A stretch of 64,000 nucleotides of DNA. It comes from Spirochaetota bacterium. Its GTDB lineage: Bacteria > Spirochaetota > UBA4802 > UBA5368. The notes below the pieces were generated by a model. It saw only the letters and a list, made by a program, of their open reading frames with translations, made no database searches and was not told where the DNA came from. The stretch lies in the NCBI GenBank assembly GCA_035477215.1, contig DATIKU010000008.1, forward strand, positions 1 to 64,000. The letters run 5' to 3'. This document shows positions 54,983 through 63,837 of the stretch, piece after piece (position 1 is the first letter of the stretch; the number at the start of each line of letters is the position of its first letter). A program made the translations under genes and the position numbers.

Positions 54983-55717
54983 TCAACTCGCACCGCGGAA
55001 ATAATCCTCTACGGCCGCCTGTATTTTGAATCTGAGATCCGGGTTGCCGTCCACGAGAAAGAGCCTCACCGCGCGGCTGCCCTTGAGGTAGAGTGCGATA
55101 TAATTATCGCCGACCCGGTAATCTTGCACCTTGTAGAAGTCGAACCGGTGAGTCGCTCTGCCCATCCTGATAATCAGGCCTTCACTCGCTATTTCAACAT
55201 CACCGCTTCCGACTCTTTTCAGATTATTGTACGCCTGCAGCGAAGGGTCTATGCTGCTTTCGCCGCCTTCATAATCCACCAGGCCCGACGCGTCCTCAAA
55301 GAGCACCGCATCGCCCGATGAGCGTCCTTCCCGGGGAACACCCGCAACCTCCCGGACCCCATCACTATTATTATCGTTAAAACTGGCGTCAAGTTCGTCT
55401 AAAATTCCCGCCTGTCCGGTTGAAATAACTTCCGCCGGCTCCTCATCCTCGCCGCGAAAGTCCCCAAGCGGGCCGGTTGCGGTGGATTCAACAAAACCCT
55501 TGTCGGCGTCACTCCGCGCGGTCCGGGGACTTTTGCCGCCGCTTGACCGTCCGCGCCGGCCGGTCATGGGGCGCTGATTCGGGCCGGATTGGAAATCTTC
55601 GTTGGGAATGTAACGGTCGCTGACATGAATGCCGCGTTGCACGTCCTGCGTAAAGAATATGGAGGACACGACCAGGAAAATTCCGGTAGCGATGAGTATC
55701 AGCGAAAGATAGAACAT
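54983..55717 (-). CDS. Single-span membrane protein with disordered linker
   Basis: 244 residues. An N-terminal membrane helix (MFYLSLILIATGIFLVVSSIFF), then about 120 disordered, acidic, Gly/Ser/Arg-rich residues, then a C-terminal beta-rich domain of about 75 residues (LIIRMGRATHRFDFYKVQDYRVGDNYIALYLKGSRAVRLFLV) that looks PH-like. No family recognised. Coupled to the TPR membrane gene, so the two probably act in one envelope complex. Topology: the C-terminal domain is either cytoplasmic or periplasmic; the sequence does not decide. Confidence 0.6.
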   Translation of the reverse strand: MFYLSLILIATGIFLVVSSIFFTQDVQRGIHVSDRYIPNEDFQSGPNQRPMTGRRGRSSGGKSPRTARSDADKGFVESTATGPLGDFRGEDEEPAEVISTGQAGILDELDASFNDNNSDGVREVAGVPREGRSSGDAVLFEDASGLVDYEGGESSIDPSLQAYNNLKRVGSGDVEIASEGLIIRMGRATHRFDFYKVQDYRVGDNYIALYLKGSRAVRLFLVDGNPDLRFKIQAAVEDYFRGAS

Positions 55718-55860
55718 GGATTAAATCTTACCCCACTTTAATCGCTGTATCCTATGGTGATTAACATCGATGTCAAGAATTTTATTTCCTCGCCCCGGAT
55801 CGCGCCTTGTTTGTGCTCGGGTTTAACGCTCCCCCGGCCTTGGCGGAGAAACAGTCGCAT

Positions 55861-56814
55861 TCAGGATGGAATTCTCCACAGCCCTGCTTTTAAATATGGC
55901 TTTGTTTTATAAACATAATCGGCAGATTCGTTTGCATAATAAACGAGCTTCCAGCCAGGGGGATGAAAGGACCGGTATTTCTCCTCGGAGACCGAGTACG
56001 CGTTGACGGTCGAGAGTGCAAGTCCTCCCGGCGCGCACGAACCTATGGCTTCGAGAGCGGCGCGATAATCCGTTTTAACCGAGAAGCTCCGCTGTTTTTT
56101 TCGCGAGAAGGTTGGTGGATCGAGGATGACGAGGTCAAAACGTCTGTTTTTCCTGTTAAATCGCCTCAGCCAGTCGAACGAATCGCCGCGTACGAAGTCC
56201 CTGTCGTCACAGTCAAGGCCGTTGGCACGGTAGTTTTCCCGCGCCCGCTCGAGCGCCGGCGCCGAAAGGTCTACGTTCACCGCCGAGCGGACCCCCCGGG
56301 CCAGCGCGTGTACGGAAAAAACGGCCGTATACGAGAAGAGGTTGAGCAGACGCTCCACCGCCGGATAATACTGTTCGAGTGCCCGCCGTATTTCGCGCAT
56401 ATCGAGGAAAAGTCCCGTATGCTGGCCGTGCACCAGATCGACGATAACCGTAACCCCGTTATGACGCACACCATATCCCGCGGGCGGACCGTCTCCCCAG
56501 GCGATTTCGCTCGACCGCCGGGCGGTATAACCGTCGCCGTCATTGATTTTTCGCCTGTCTTTGACAAGGAGCCCCAGCGGACGCCGCGGAAGCCGGGCAA
56601 TCGCGGTCTCCATGGCGGACAGCAACTCGGCCTCGCGGTTGAATATATGATCGAAATAGAACTGAACCAGCAGATAATCGCCGTAACGGTCGACGGTGAG
56701 CCCGTCGATGCCGTCGCCGGCGGCGTTGAAAAGCCTGAAGCTGTCGTCGCCCTTGCTTCCGTACAACCCGTCCCTTCGCTCGAAAGCGCGACTAAATGTT
56801 TCGGGCAGGGTCAT
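55861..56814 (-). CDS. SAM-dependent rRNA methyltransferase, RlmI-like
   Basis: 317 residues. Class I methyltransferase with SAM-binding VERLLNLFSYTAVFSVHALARG, and DLVILDPPTFSRKK as motif IV/catalytic loop. The segment before it (HGQHTGLFLDMREIR) is the RlmI-family bridge. It is shorter than E. coli RlmI (396) and seems to lack the N-terminal PUA domain, keeping only the EEHEA-like middle (GIDGLTVDRYGDYLLVQFY). Probable target 23S rRNA cytosine; the exact site is not certain. Confidence 0.85.
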   Translation of the reverse strand: MTLPETFSRAFERRDGLYGSKGDDSFRLFNAAGDGIDGLTVDRYGDYLLVQFYFDHIFNREAELLSAMETAIARLPRRPLGLLVKDRRKINDGDGYTARRSSEIAWGDGPPAGYGVRHNGVTVIVDLVHGQHTGLFLDMREIRRALEQYYPAVERLLNLFSYTAVFSVHALARGVRSAVNVDLSAPALERARENYRANGLDCDDRDFVRGDSFDWLRRFNRKNRRFDLVILDPPTFSRKKQRSFSVKTDYRAALEAIGSCAPGGLALSTVNAYSVSEEKYRSFHPPGWKLVYYANESADYVYKTKPYLKAGLWRIPS

Positions 56815-56841
56815 TTTAATTTCGGTGGAAACGTCAGCGGC

Positions 56842-57480
56842 TCAGGCGCCCACGGCTATTTTCATGCTCCTGATCTTCCGTGCAAGCGCCTCGTAATCCC
56901 CGCTACCGATCAGGGACTGGTCGACTATCGACGAGGCGCCGCAGGCGATAACGAAGGGATTGTTGAGGTATTCCGCTACATTCGTATCGTCGATGCCGCC
57001 GGTGGGTATGAGCCCGAAGCGCCGGGTTTTAAAAGGCGCCGTGACCGCATCGATGTATTTAACACCGCCGAGAACCCCGGCTGGAAATATCTTGACGACA
57101 TCGCATCCGGCCCTGAGTGCCTGGTTGAGTTCCGACGGGGTGGCGACTCCCGGAATAAAGCTGAGGGCGAGGGCCGAGGCGTATTCGATCACTTCGGAAT
57201 CGAGACAGGGCGCGACAAAAAAGACCGCTCCGACATCCGCGGCCTTTTTTAAAGATTCCACCGACAGTACGCTTCCCGCCCCGACCATTACCCCAGGGTG
57301 GCGCTTAACGATCTCTTTGATACAGCTGAAGGCGGCCTCGGTGCGAAGCGTCACCTCCACCAGGGGAATGTCGGCCTCCTCGAGGAGCCCGACCGCCCGC
57401 AGGGCGCCGTCCGTGTCCCCGAAAACGGCGACCGGAATAATTTTCGTCTTTTGGAATAAATCTCTTATCCGGGCTTCCAT
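56842..57480 (-). CDS. eda: KDPG/KHG aldolase
   Basis: 212 residues. Cleaves 2-keto-3-deoxy-6-phosphogluconate (Entner-Doudoroff or sugar acid route). Signatures: PLVEVTLRTEAAF (Glu acid-base), VGAGSVLSVE, FIPGVATPSE, and CDVVKIFPAGVLGG carrying the Schiff-base Lys; phosphate loop GLIPTGGI. All catalytic residues are present. No edd gene is in the window. A VOC protein gene lies 10 bp upstream and may be cotranscribed. Confidence 0.95.
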   Translation of the reverse strand: MEARIRDLFQKTKIIPVAVFGDTDGALRAVGLLEEADIPLVEVTLRTEAAFSCIKEIVKRHPGVMVGAGSVLSVESLKKAADVGAVFFVAPCLDSEVIEYASALALSFIPGVATPSELNQALRAGCDVVKIFPAGVLGGVKYIDAVTAPFKTRRFGLIPTGGIDDTNVAEYLNNPFVIACGASSIVDQSLIGSGDYEALARKIRSMKIAVGA

Positions 57481-57490
57481 GTTATCGCGC

Positions 57491-57865
57491 CTATACGTTC
57501 ATCCGCGGGTAACAGAGTTCGACCTGATTGCCGTCGGGATCCAGGAATACCACCGACTTGCCCCCGCGAAGATTATCCGGGCCGAATACGATGGTTATAT
57601 CGTTTTCTCTCAGTTCGTCTACCGCGTCATCGAAATCCTCCTCGTCGAGAAAGAGGCTGATATGATTCTTGGTTCCCTGCTGGTTCTCGTATCCCTCTAT
57701 CTCGAAAAGACCGATCATGATCTCTCCCACCTTGATAAAGGCCTCGCGCGAGTTACTCATTTTTTCGACGACCTCGAAATCGAACAGTTCGCGATAGAAT
57801 TCTATCGAGCGATCGAGATTCGAGACCGTAATCCCGATATGGTCTATACTTTCAATTACTATCAT
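57491..57865 (-). CDS. VOC/glyoxalase-family protein
   Basis: 124 residues, one vicinal-oxygen-chelate unit pair. The start IDHIGITVSNLDRSIEFYRELFDFEVVE is typical, and SVVFLDPDGNQVELCYPR supplies the end metal-site Glu. His in DHIG and Glu in VELC can bind a divalent metal. Relatives include lactoylglutathione lyase and methylmalonyl-CoA epimerase; the actual substrate cannot be assigned. Lies directly upstream of eda. Confidence 0.85.
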   Translation of the reverse strand: MIVIESIDHIGITVSNLDRSIEFYRELFDFEVVEKMSNSREAFIKVGEIMIGLFEIEGYENQQGTKNHISLFLDEEDFDDAVDELRENDITIVFGPDNLRGGKSVVFLDPDGNQVELCYPRMNV

Positions 57866-58179
57866 CGTTCCCTCTCAGTTCGGTGAATATGCGCCCCGCT
57901 CCGGGCCTCGAAGGACGCCGCGCGTGCACACGGACAGACAACCGGCGGTGCCGGATATCCGATCGTATCCGCTTTTCAGATACACTCCGTAATTTTTTAT
58001 GTCAATCATTATCTAGTGCCCGCCCTCAAAAAGTTTCATCATATCACGCCGTGGCAATATGACGACATGGGCGGCATCAATGCATTGGATATGGAGCATG
58101 AATATTTTAATTGAAAAATAAAGGCTGTCCATTTACCTTCTACCATTGTCTCCCGGATATGTCTATTTAAAGCCAATCC
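57866..58179. other. Intergenic, no gene seen
   Basis: 314 bp between divergent genes. No recognisable frame, repeat or clear promoter hexamers. Confidence 0.5.
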
Positions 58180-59496
58180 GTGGACAAGGCCTTCGCGGCG
58201 AAAATGAAGGCATCGGGATCCTGTTTCTCTGATAAAACGATAAAGGCGTCAATGGAAAAGAACCTCATACCCGAAAATATCCACGTTGAAGGCATCAAAG
58301 TCGACCTAAAAAGCGTCAGGCCGGGGGCGGTTTACAGCCATAATGTATACGATGAATACGGCGTCCAGATCGTCGCCGCCAACTCCCCGCTCACCGACGA
58401 GATGATACGGTCCCGCCTCGAGCGCGGGCTTCGCTACCTCTACTACAGCAAATCCTTCGACGCGGGATCGAATCCTGCCGGTCTCGACCTGACCAAAAAC
58501 GCCGTCTCCTCCGCGACCCAGGCCCGTGCCCGGGAAACGTCAAAGGCCATACTCGAGGAAATCGCCGAGCGCCTTCACATGGGCCAGGAGATCGACATCT
58601 CGCGCGTGAAGATCAGCAAGTCCAAAGAGCTCATCGAGGGAATCATCGACGAGGTCGCCCAGAACGACGACGCGGTGCTCGTTACGCTCAAGGAGCTCAA
58701 GAACTACGACGAGTACACGTTCGTACATTCGGCGAACGTCGCGGTGATCGCTTCGACTCTCGCGGTGCGTCTGGGCTACAGCCGCGACCGGACCATAGAG
58801 ATCGGGGTCGGCGGGCTGCTCCATGATATCGGCAAGGCGATCGTCGGCTTCCGAATCGTCAACAAGCCGACCGAGCTGACCGTTGAAGAGATAAAAAACC
58901 TCATGGAGCACCCCCATTACGGCTACAAGATTTCGGAGAACAACCGTAACATCACAAGGTTCCAGAAACAGGCCATTCTCCTCCATCACGAACGCCCCGA
59001 CGGAATGGGATATCCCTTCGGATTTGATTTTCACAGTTTCATCGCCAGGGTGCCGAGAGACGTGCGCTTGATCAGCATATGCGACGCGTTCAGCGCCCTC
59101 ACCACCGAGCGCGCCTACAAACCCGCCTACACGCACAAGCGTGCCCTCCGCATCATGCAGAACGGAGTGCACGCCTCTTTCAAGAGACACTCCCAGTTCA
59201 TTTACGATGATTTTCGCGATTTCATCAAGGGGATCGGCTTCATGATCAACATGGGCGACTACATATTCGACGCCGAGGAAATGATTCGCCTCAACACGGG
59301 CGAGATCGCAAGGATACTTGAACTAAGAAGAAACAATTCCCTCAATCCGGTCGTGAGGCTGCTCACGGACAAAAAGCTCCAGCCCCATAAACGGGAGATT
59401 GTCTTAGACCTCGAAAACGATTTCTCGGTCTACATTGCCAATATCCTCGACAAAACCTCGGTCGACACGCACATGCTCTCGCTGCGCACGGTGTAG
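58180..59496 (+). CDS. HD-GYP domain c-di-GMP phosphodiesterase
   Basis: 438 residues. An N-terminal regulatory part of about 130 residues (VDLKSVRPGAVYSHNVYDEYGVQIVAANSPLTDEMI recalls DUF3391-like openings) is followed by the HD-GYP domain: VHSANVAVIAS, GGLLHDIGKA (HD dyad) and HHERPDGMGYP (HHExxDGxGYP). Then comes CDAFSALTTERAYKPA, and a C-terminal 100-residue extension. Degrades c-di-GMP, which in spirochaetes affects motility. GTG at 58180 has no clear ribosome binding site; ATG at 58204 or 58252 are alternatives. Confidence 0.92.
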   Translation: MDKAFAAKMKASGSCFSDKTIKASMEKNLIPENIHVEGIKVDLKSVRPGAVYSHNVYDEYGVQIVAANSPLTDEMIRSRLERGLRYLYYSKSFDAGSNPAGLDLTKNAVSSATQARARETSKAILEEIAERLHMGQEIDISRVKISKSKELIEGIIDEVAQNDDAVLVTLKELKNYDEYTFVHSANVAVIASTLAVRLGYSRDRTIEIGVGGLLHDIGKAIVGFRIVNKPTELTVEEIKNLMEHPHYGYKISENNRNITRFQKQAILLHHERPDGMGYPFGFDFHSFIARVPRDVRLISICDAFSALTTERAYKPAYTHKRALRIMQNGVHASFKRHSQFIYDDFRDFIKGIGFMINMGDYIFDAEEMIRLNTGEIARILELRRNNSLNPVVRLLTDKKLQPHKREIVLDLENDFSVYIANILDKTSVDTHMLSLRTV

Positions 59497-59502
59497 GCGA
59501 CC

Positions 59503-61332
59503 CTACTCCACCGTCACGCTTTTGGCGAGGTTGCGCGGCTGGTCCACATCGCAGCCGCGCATGACGGCGATGTGATACGCCAGGAGCTGCAGCGGCACGA
59601 CCGTCAGGAGCGGTGAAACGATCTTCTTGGTCGCCGGCACATAAATGACGTGCTGTGCGAGGGACCGTATCTCCTCATCGCCCTCGTTCGCTATCGCTAT
59701 GATCCGGCCGTTTCGCGCGCGCACCTCCTGCATATTGCTCACGATCTTGTCGTACACCTCGTCACGCGGCGCGATAAAGACCACCGGCATGTTCTCGTCG
59801 ATGAGGGCGATCGGTCCATGCTTCATCTCGGCCGCGGGGTAGCCTTCCGCGTGGACATATGATATTTCCTTCAGCTTTAGCGCCCCCTCGAGCGCCACGG
59901 GGAAATGTATGCCCCGGCCAAGGTAAAGAAAATTCCTGCTCTCGCTGTAGATGCGCGCTATCTCCCGGATCGCGTCGCTATCGTCGAGGATTCTCTGAAC
60001 GTACTCGGGGATTTTTATCAAATCCTCGATAATCGCCCTTCCCTTTTCGGCGGTCATGTCCCTGCGGCGCGAGAGAAGGATCGTTATGAGGATGAGCACC
60101 GTGATCTGCGAAGTGAAGGCCTTGGTGGATGCGACGCCGATCTCGGGACCGGCATGGATGTACACTCCGCCGTCGCTCTCGCGCGCGATGGTGCTGCCCA
60201 CCACGTTGGTAAGCCCCAGGACCCTTACCCCCCGCGCCTTCGCCTCGCGCAGCGCCGCGAGCGTGTCCGCTGTCTCGCCCGACTGGCTGATCACTATTAC
60301 CAGGTCTCCCTTTCGGAGAATGGGACGCCGGTAGCGAAACTCGGACGCGTACTCGACCTCCACGGGTATGCGCGCGTACTGTTCGATGAGATACTCGCCG
60401 ACCAGCCCCGCGTGCCAGGAGGTCCCGCAGGCGATAAAGATGATCCGCTCGATGCCGTTGAGGTCTTCCTCCGAAAGACGGAGGCCGTCGAGACGCGAGG
60501 TGCCCATGTTCTGAAGAATCCTGCCCCGAAAGGCGTTCTGTATTGTATCCGGCTGCTCGAAAATCTCCTTGAGCATGAAATGGTCGTATCCCTGCTTTTC
60601 GATCAGGGCGATGTCCCAGTCTATGTCCTCGACGGTTTTATTTTTCCTGTTCTTGTTTAGGTCATAGGTACGATACTCGCCGCCGGTGATCTCGACCATC
60701 TCGTTGTCTTCGAGATAGAGCACCCTGCGCGTGTGCTCCACGATGGCGCTTGCGTCGGAGGCCAGGATCATCTCGTTCTCGCCCACGCCGAGTATGAGCG
60801 GGCTTCCCCGCCGCGCGGCGATTATTTTTTCCGGCTCGTCGTTCGAGACCACGGCGATTCCGAAAGTCCCCTCGACCTTGGAGAGCGCCTTCATCACCGA
60901 ATCGATGAGCGTGTTGTCAGAGTAATAATACTCGATAAGATGGACGATCACCTCGGTGTCGGTCTCGCTTAAAATGGTGTGGCCCTTATCAATGAGTGTT
61001 TTTTTAATCGTCGCGAAGTTTTCGATTATTCCGTTATGCACAAGCGCGATCTTTCCGGCGCAGCACAGGTGCGGGTGCGCGTTACGGTCCGAGGGGGCGC
61101 CGTGCGTCGCCCACCGGGTATGCCCTATTCCGGTCCGATATGCCTCGAGCGATGGGTAATCGAGGATCCCCTCGAGTTCCGCTATCTTCCCCTTTTTCTT
61201 CCGGTAATACATCCCGCCGTTAACAAGCGCGATTCCCGCGGAATCATAACCGCGGTACTCGAGCCGCTTCAGGCCGCGCACGATGATTTCAGCGGCGCTT
61301 CGTTTACCTACATACCCTATTATTCCACACAT
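59503..61332 (-). CDS. glmS: Glutamine-fructose-6-phosphate aminotransferase
   Basis: 609 residues, full length. The N-terminal Cys2 glutaminase (MCGIIGYVGKRSA; GHTRWATHGAPS) is followed by two SIS domains (CGTSWHAGLVGEY; VISQSGETADTLAALREAKARG; VASTKAFTSQ) and the end PRNLAKSVTVE. First step to UDP-GlcNAc for peptidoglycan and LPS. No glmS ribozyme is expected outside Gram-positives and none is visible. Confidence 0.97.
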   Translation of the reverse strand: MCGIIGYVGKRSAAEIIVRGLKRLEYRGYDSAGIALVNGGMYYRKKKGKIAELEGILDYPSLEAYRTGIGHTRWATHGAPSDRNAHPHLCCAGKIALVHNGIIENFATIKKTLIDKGHTILSETDTEVIVHLIEYYYSDNTLIDSVMKALSKVEGTFGIAVVSNDEPEKIIAARRGSPLILGVGENEMILASDASAIVEHTRRVLYLEDNEMVEITGGEYRTYDLNKNRKNKTVEDIDWDIALIEKQGYDHFMLKEIFEQPDTIQNAFRGRILQNMGTSRLDGLRLSEEDLNGIERIIFIACGTSWHAGLVGEYLIEQYARIPVEVEYASEFRYRRPILRKGDLVIVISQSGETADTLAALREAKARGVRVLGLTNVVGSTIARESDGGVYIHAGPEIGVASTKAFTSQITVLILITILLSRRRDMTAEKGRAIIEDLIKIPEYVQRILDDSDAIREIARIYSESRNFLYLGRGIHFPVALEGALKLKEISYVHAEGYPAAEMKHGPIALIDENMPVVFIAPRDEVYDKIVSNMQEVRARNGRIIAIANEGDEEIRSLAQHVIYVPATKKIVSPLLTVVPLQLLAYHIAVMRGCDVDQPRNLAKSVTVE

Positions 61333-61354
61333 TGCATGTGCTCCTTTTCATCCG

Positions 61355-61915
61355 TCATCGGTCCCGCATCTCCCCCGTGGTCGGCGCGGGCCCTTTCGAT
61401 AATACCGGACGCATATCTTCCAGCACGACGACCACCGCCCTGGGCGGTCCGTCATCGAGCCTGAACCGCCTCAGCTTTCCCTCGAGCGAAACCAGCACCG
61501 GGCCGCGCCACCACTGCGAGGGCTTCGGGAGGTCGCCCCCCGACAGCGTCCCGAGATCGGCGGTGCCGATCTCTCCGCTTATCTCGAGCCAGGAACCGTA
61601 TCGAAATCGACAGCGGAATCGGCGCTCGGTCAGTACCTCCGGGAAAATGAGCGGATAATCGTATCCGGTGGCGAAGCTCCGGCCGATACCGTCCGCCAGG
61701 TGGGCCTGAAGCTCCCGCCGGTAAAACCGCCTGCTTCCGAACAGGCCGTCGTCCCACCTACGGTAAAGGACCTCCGCTCGCCTGCGCACCTGGTGCGCCG
61801 CGGAATCGACGGTTGCAATCCCTTCGGCGCCCGTCACGGGGGGGCTCTCTCCGGGAAACAGGGACAACAACAGTGCGGTGGCCAGGATGAGGGAAAGATT
61901 TATACGGTTTTTCAA
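61355..61915 (-). CDS. Secreted protein of unknown function
   Basis: 186 residues. Signal peptide NLSLILATALLLSLFPG with cleavage near GES-PPV or VTGAEG. The mature part has many Arg/Trp/Tyr residues (YRRWDDGLFGSRRFYRREL, RFRCRFRYGSWLEISGEIG) and ends in charged residues. A strand-rich segment, SQWWRGPVLVSLEGKLRRFRL, may be an OB-like or beta fold. No family recognised. It lies 22 bp upstream of glmS on the same strand, so it may be cotranscribed. Confidence 0.55.
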   Translation of the reverse strand: MKNRINLSLILATALLLSLFPGESPPVTGAEGIATVDSAAHQVRRRAEVLYRRWDDGLFGSRRFYRRELQAHLADGIGRSFATGYDYPLIFPEVLTERRFRCRFRYGSWLEISGEIGTADLGTLSGGDLPKPSQWWRGPVLVSLEGKLRRFRLDDGPPRAVVVVLEDMRPVLSKGPAPTTGEMRDR

Positions 61916-62050
61916 TTACGGCCGGTATATCTCCAGGTATTTAATGCCTCGTCGCTTGTCCAATCGGTACGGCTCAGCCGCGGAGTAACGGCCGTAAATC
62001 CGTTTCCACCGCGGCCGTAACCGGCACCATCAGAATTATGCTTACCGGAA

Positions 62051-62221
62051 TTATGCCCCGACTATCGCCTCGGCGGGACATGCATCCACGCAGGTCCCGC
62101 AATCGGTGCAGGTGTCCCCGTCGATAACATAGGTGTCCTTTCCTTCCTTGATCGCGGAGACCGGGCACTCGTCGACGCAGGCCCCGCACATGGTGCAGTC
62201 GGTGGTGATTTTAAAAGCCAT
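62051..62221 (-). CDS. 2[4Fe-4S] ferredoxin
   Basis: 56 residues from ATG 62221 (GGAGG upstream), the size of clostridial-type ferredoxins. Two clusters: CTMCGACVDECP and CTDCGTCVDACP with the usual cross-shared cysteines. A longer frame reaching 62359 is not used. Low-potential electron carrier; partner enzymes are not in the window. Confidence 0.93.
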   Translation of the reverse strand: MAFKITTDCTMCGACVDECPVSAIKEGKDTYVIDGDTCTDCGTCVDACPAEAIVGA

Positions 62222-62318
62222 GGCTTCCTCCAAAAAAGTTTCCCACACTATAACCGGCAAATTAAAAGTCAAACTAAAATTACCGCATCGCCGGTTCGCC
62301 GACGCGGCGATTTTTTCG

Positions 62319-63752
62319 CTACAGCAACAGAAATAAGAGTAATACGACAAGCAGCACAACGACGCCGGCTATGATGCCGATCATCATGCTGTTCGAAGCC
62401 TGTCGCATCGTCTCCTCAACGACCGGGTCGCCGGTTTTTATCCGGATGTCCTGCTCCTCGTCCGCCCTGCCAAGGATGCCTTTGGCTATCTGGACAAAAA
62501 CCTTGTACCCCTCCTTGGGGTGATATTTAATCGAGTATACGGTCGCGCCCACCGGTTTGACCTTGTCGCCGGTGATCAGATTGAGCTGTTTAAGTATCTT
62601 GTACGCGACGGGGCTGGTGCTGTCGAGCATCACCTGGACGTGATCGCCCGGTCTCAGGCTTGAGATATTGCGTCCCTTCGTGGGCGACAGGATGAGGTCG
62701 ACGTTCAGCATCCTAATGCCGCCGGGCGCCGCTTCCTTTTCCGGGACGCTCTGTTCCTGGCTCTCTCGTCTGCGGGCCCTGGTCCCGGGCTTCAGCAACA
62801 CTTCCATCCTGAGTGAATTCATCAATATGGAATCCGCCTCGGCGGCGACACCCTCCCCTATCCCAACCGAGAGAAGCGCGGTAATGGCCCGGCCCAGAAC
62901 GACCCTGTCACTTTTCGAGGCCGCCTCCGCAAGCGGCGCCGTGTTCATCCGTCGAAGCGCGCTCTCGATTTTCATTGCCGCGGCGTCGTCGAAGTCGCCG
63001 GCGTCCATCAACGACTCGAGGCCGTCGAAAAAATCGGAAATGGGCGCCTGGACATCGCCGTCTTTAAATGAGCTCTTCGAGCCCGCGGCGATGAAGACGC
63101 TATTGACCGTTTTGCCCACCATGCTGTAAATGATGAGCCCGAGGCCGAACAGCCGCTCCCCCCGTTCGAAGGCGAACTTGATGAGCGCGATATCATTGAT
63201 TGCGCCCTTCACCACGCTTTCCGCGATATCGTTCCTGTGGTTTACATAGGGCATAACCAGTTTTATCTTCTGGGCGAAGGTCATCTTCTCGACCTCGTCC
63301 TCGACCATGAGCTCGGCGTACTGCCCGTAGTTCACGGGCTCGAAATCAAGCTGGGTCTCGGTTTTATCGAGCGACAGCGCTTTCTCAATGGCCTTCTTCA
63401 CGTAGTTTTCGGCGGTGCCGATGTCCTGGGCCTGGATGTTCCCCACCACGGCCCGAATCATTTCCGGCGTTATGACGCCGTCGATATTTGTTTTCAGCTT
63501 ACCGTGCAGATCAACATTGAGCTCGAGACGCGAAATGCCCTGCATTATCGCCTTAACAAGCTCTCCGTGGGGCCGCGCCAACTTCTCCCTCTCAAGGTCC
63601 TGACCCACGGCGATTATCGAGAAGCTGCCGAGGTAATTAATCCGTGCGGCGTCGACATACACCACCAGCAATCCCGACGAAGATTGGCGTGGCAGGTTGA
63701 TTTTCACCTTGAGTGCGATAATCTCGTGCTGTACTTTCTTGTCTTCCGGCAT
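62319..63752 (-). CDS. Tail-anchored protein of unknown function
   Basis: 477 residues. No family recognised. The N-terminal 330 residues are soluble (IALKVKINLPRQSSSG, MNSLRMEVLLKPG), followed by a basic/proline linker RARRRESQEQSVPEKEA and a second region with HVQVMLDSTSPVAYKILKQL and VYSIKYHPKEGYKVFVQIAKG. It ends in a single hydrophobic helix (MIGIIAGVVVLLVVLLLFLLL) with no tail after it, so the protein is tail-anchored with its bulk in the cytoplasm. An internal near-repeat, ALRRMNTAPLAEA, lies mid-protein. The ferredoxin gene follows; no functional link is evident. Confidence 0.6.
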   Translation of the reverse strand: MPEDKKVQHEIIALKVKINLPRQSSSGLLVVYVDAARINYLGSFSIIAVGQDLEREKLARPHGELVKAIMQGISRLELNVDLHGKLKTNIDGVITPEMIRAVVGNIQAQDIGTAENYVKKAIEKALSLDKTETQLDFEPVNYGQYAELMVEDEVEKMTFAQKIKLVMPYVNHRNDIAESVVKGAINDIALIKFAFERGERLFGLGLIIYSMVGKTVNSVFIAAGSKSSFKDGDVQAPISDFFDGLESLMDAGDFDDAAAMKIESALRRMNTAPLAEAASKSDRVVLGRAITALLSVGIGEGVAAEADSILMNSLRMEVLLKPGTRARRRESQEQSVPEKEAAPGGIRMLNVDLILSPTKGRNISSLRPGDHVQVMLDSTSPVAYKILKQLNLITGDKVKPVGATVYSIKYHPKEGYKVFVQIAKGILGRADEEQDIRIKTGDPVVEETMRQASNSMMIGIIAGVVVLLVVLLLFLLL

Positions 63753-63805
63753 AATTGAGCGCTGTCCGATTATATTAGAATTGTTGCATAGCCGGGAAAT
63801 AAGGC

Positions 63806-63837
63806 GATTTTCCCTCGCCGGCAGCGGGGGGAAAATC
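63806..63837. promoter_or_regulatory. Perfect 9-bp hairpin near right edge
   Basis: GATTTTCCC (63806-63814) and GGGAAAATC (63829-63837) form a stem with a 14-nt GC-rich loop. It lies 54 bp upstream of the tail-anchored protein gene. Could be an operator or a terminator of an unseen neighbour. Nothing else is visible in 63753-64000. Confidence 0.35.

Noticed and set aside
55963-57252. A 429-codon plus-strand frame across the methyltransferase and eda
   Set aside because: Antisense to two well-supported genes.
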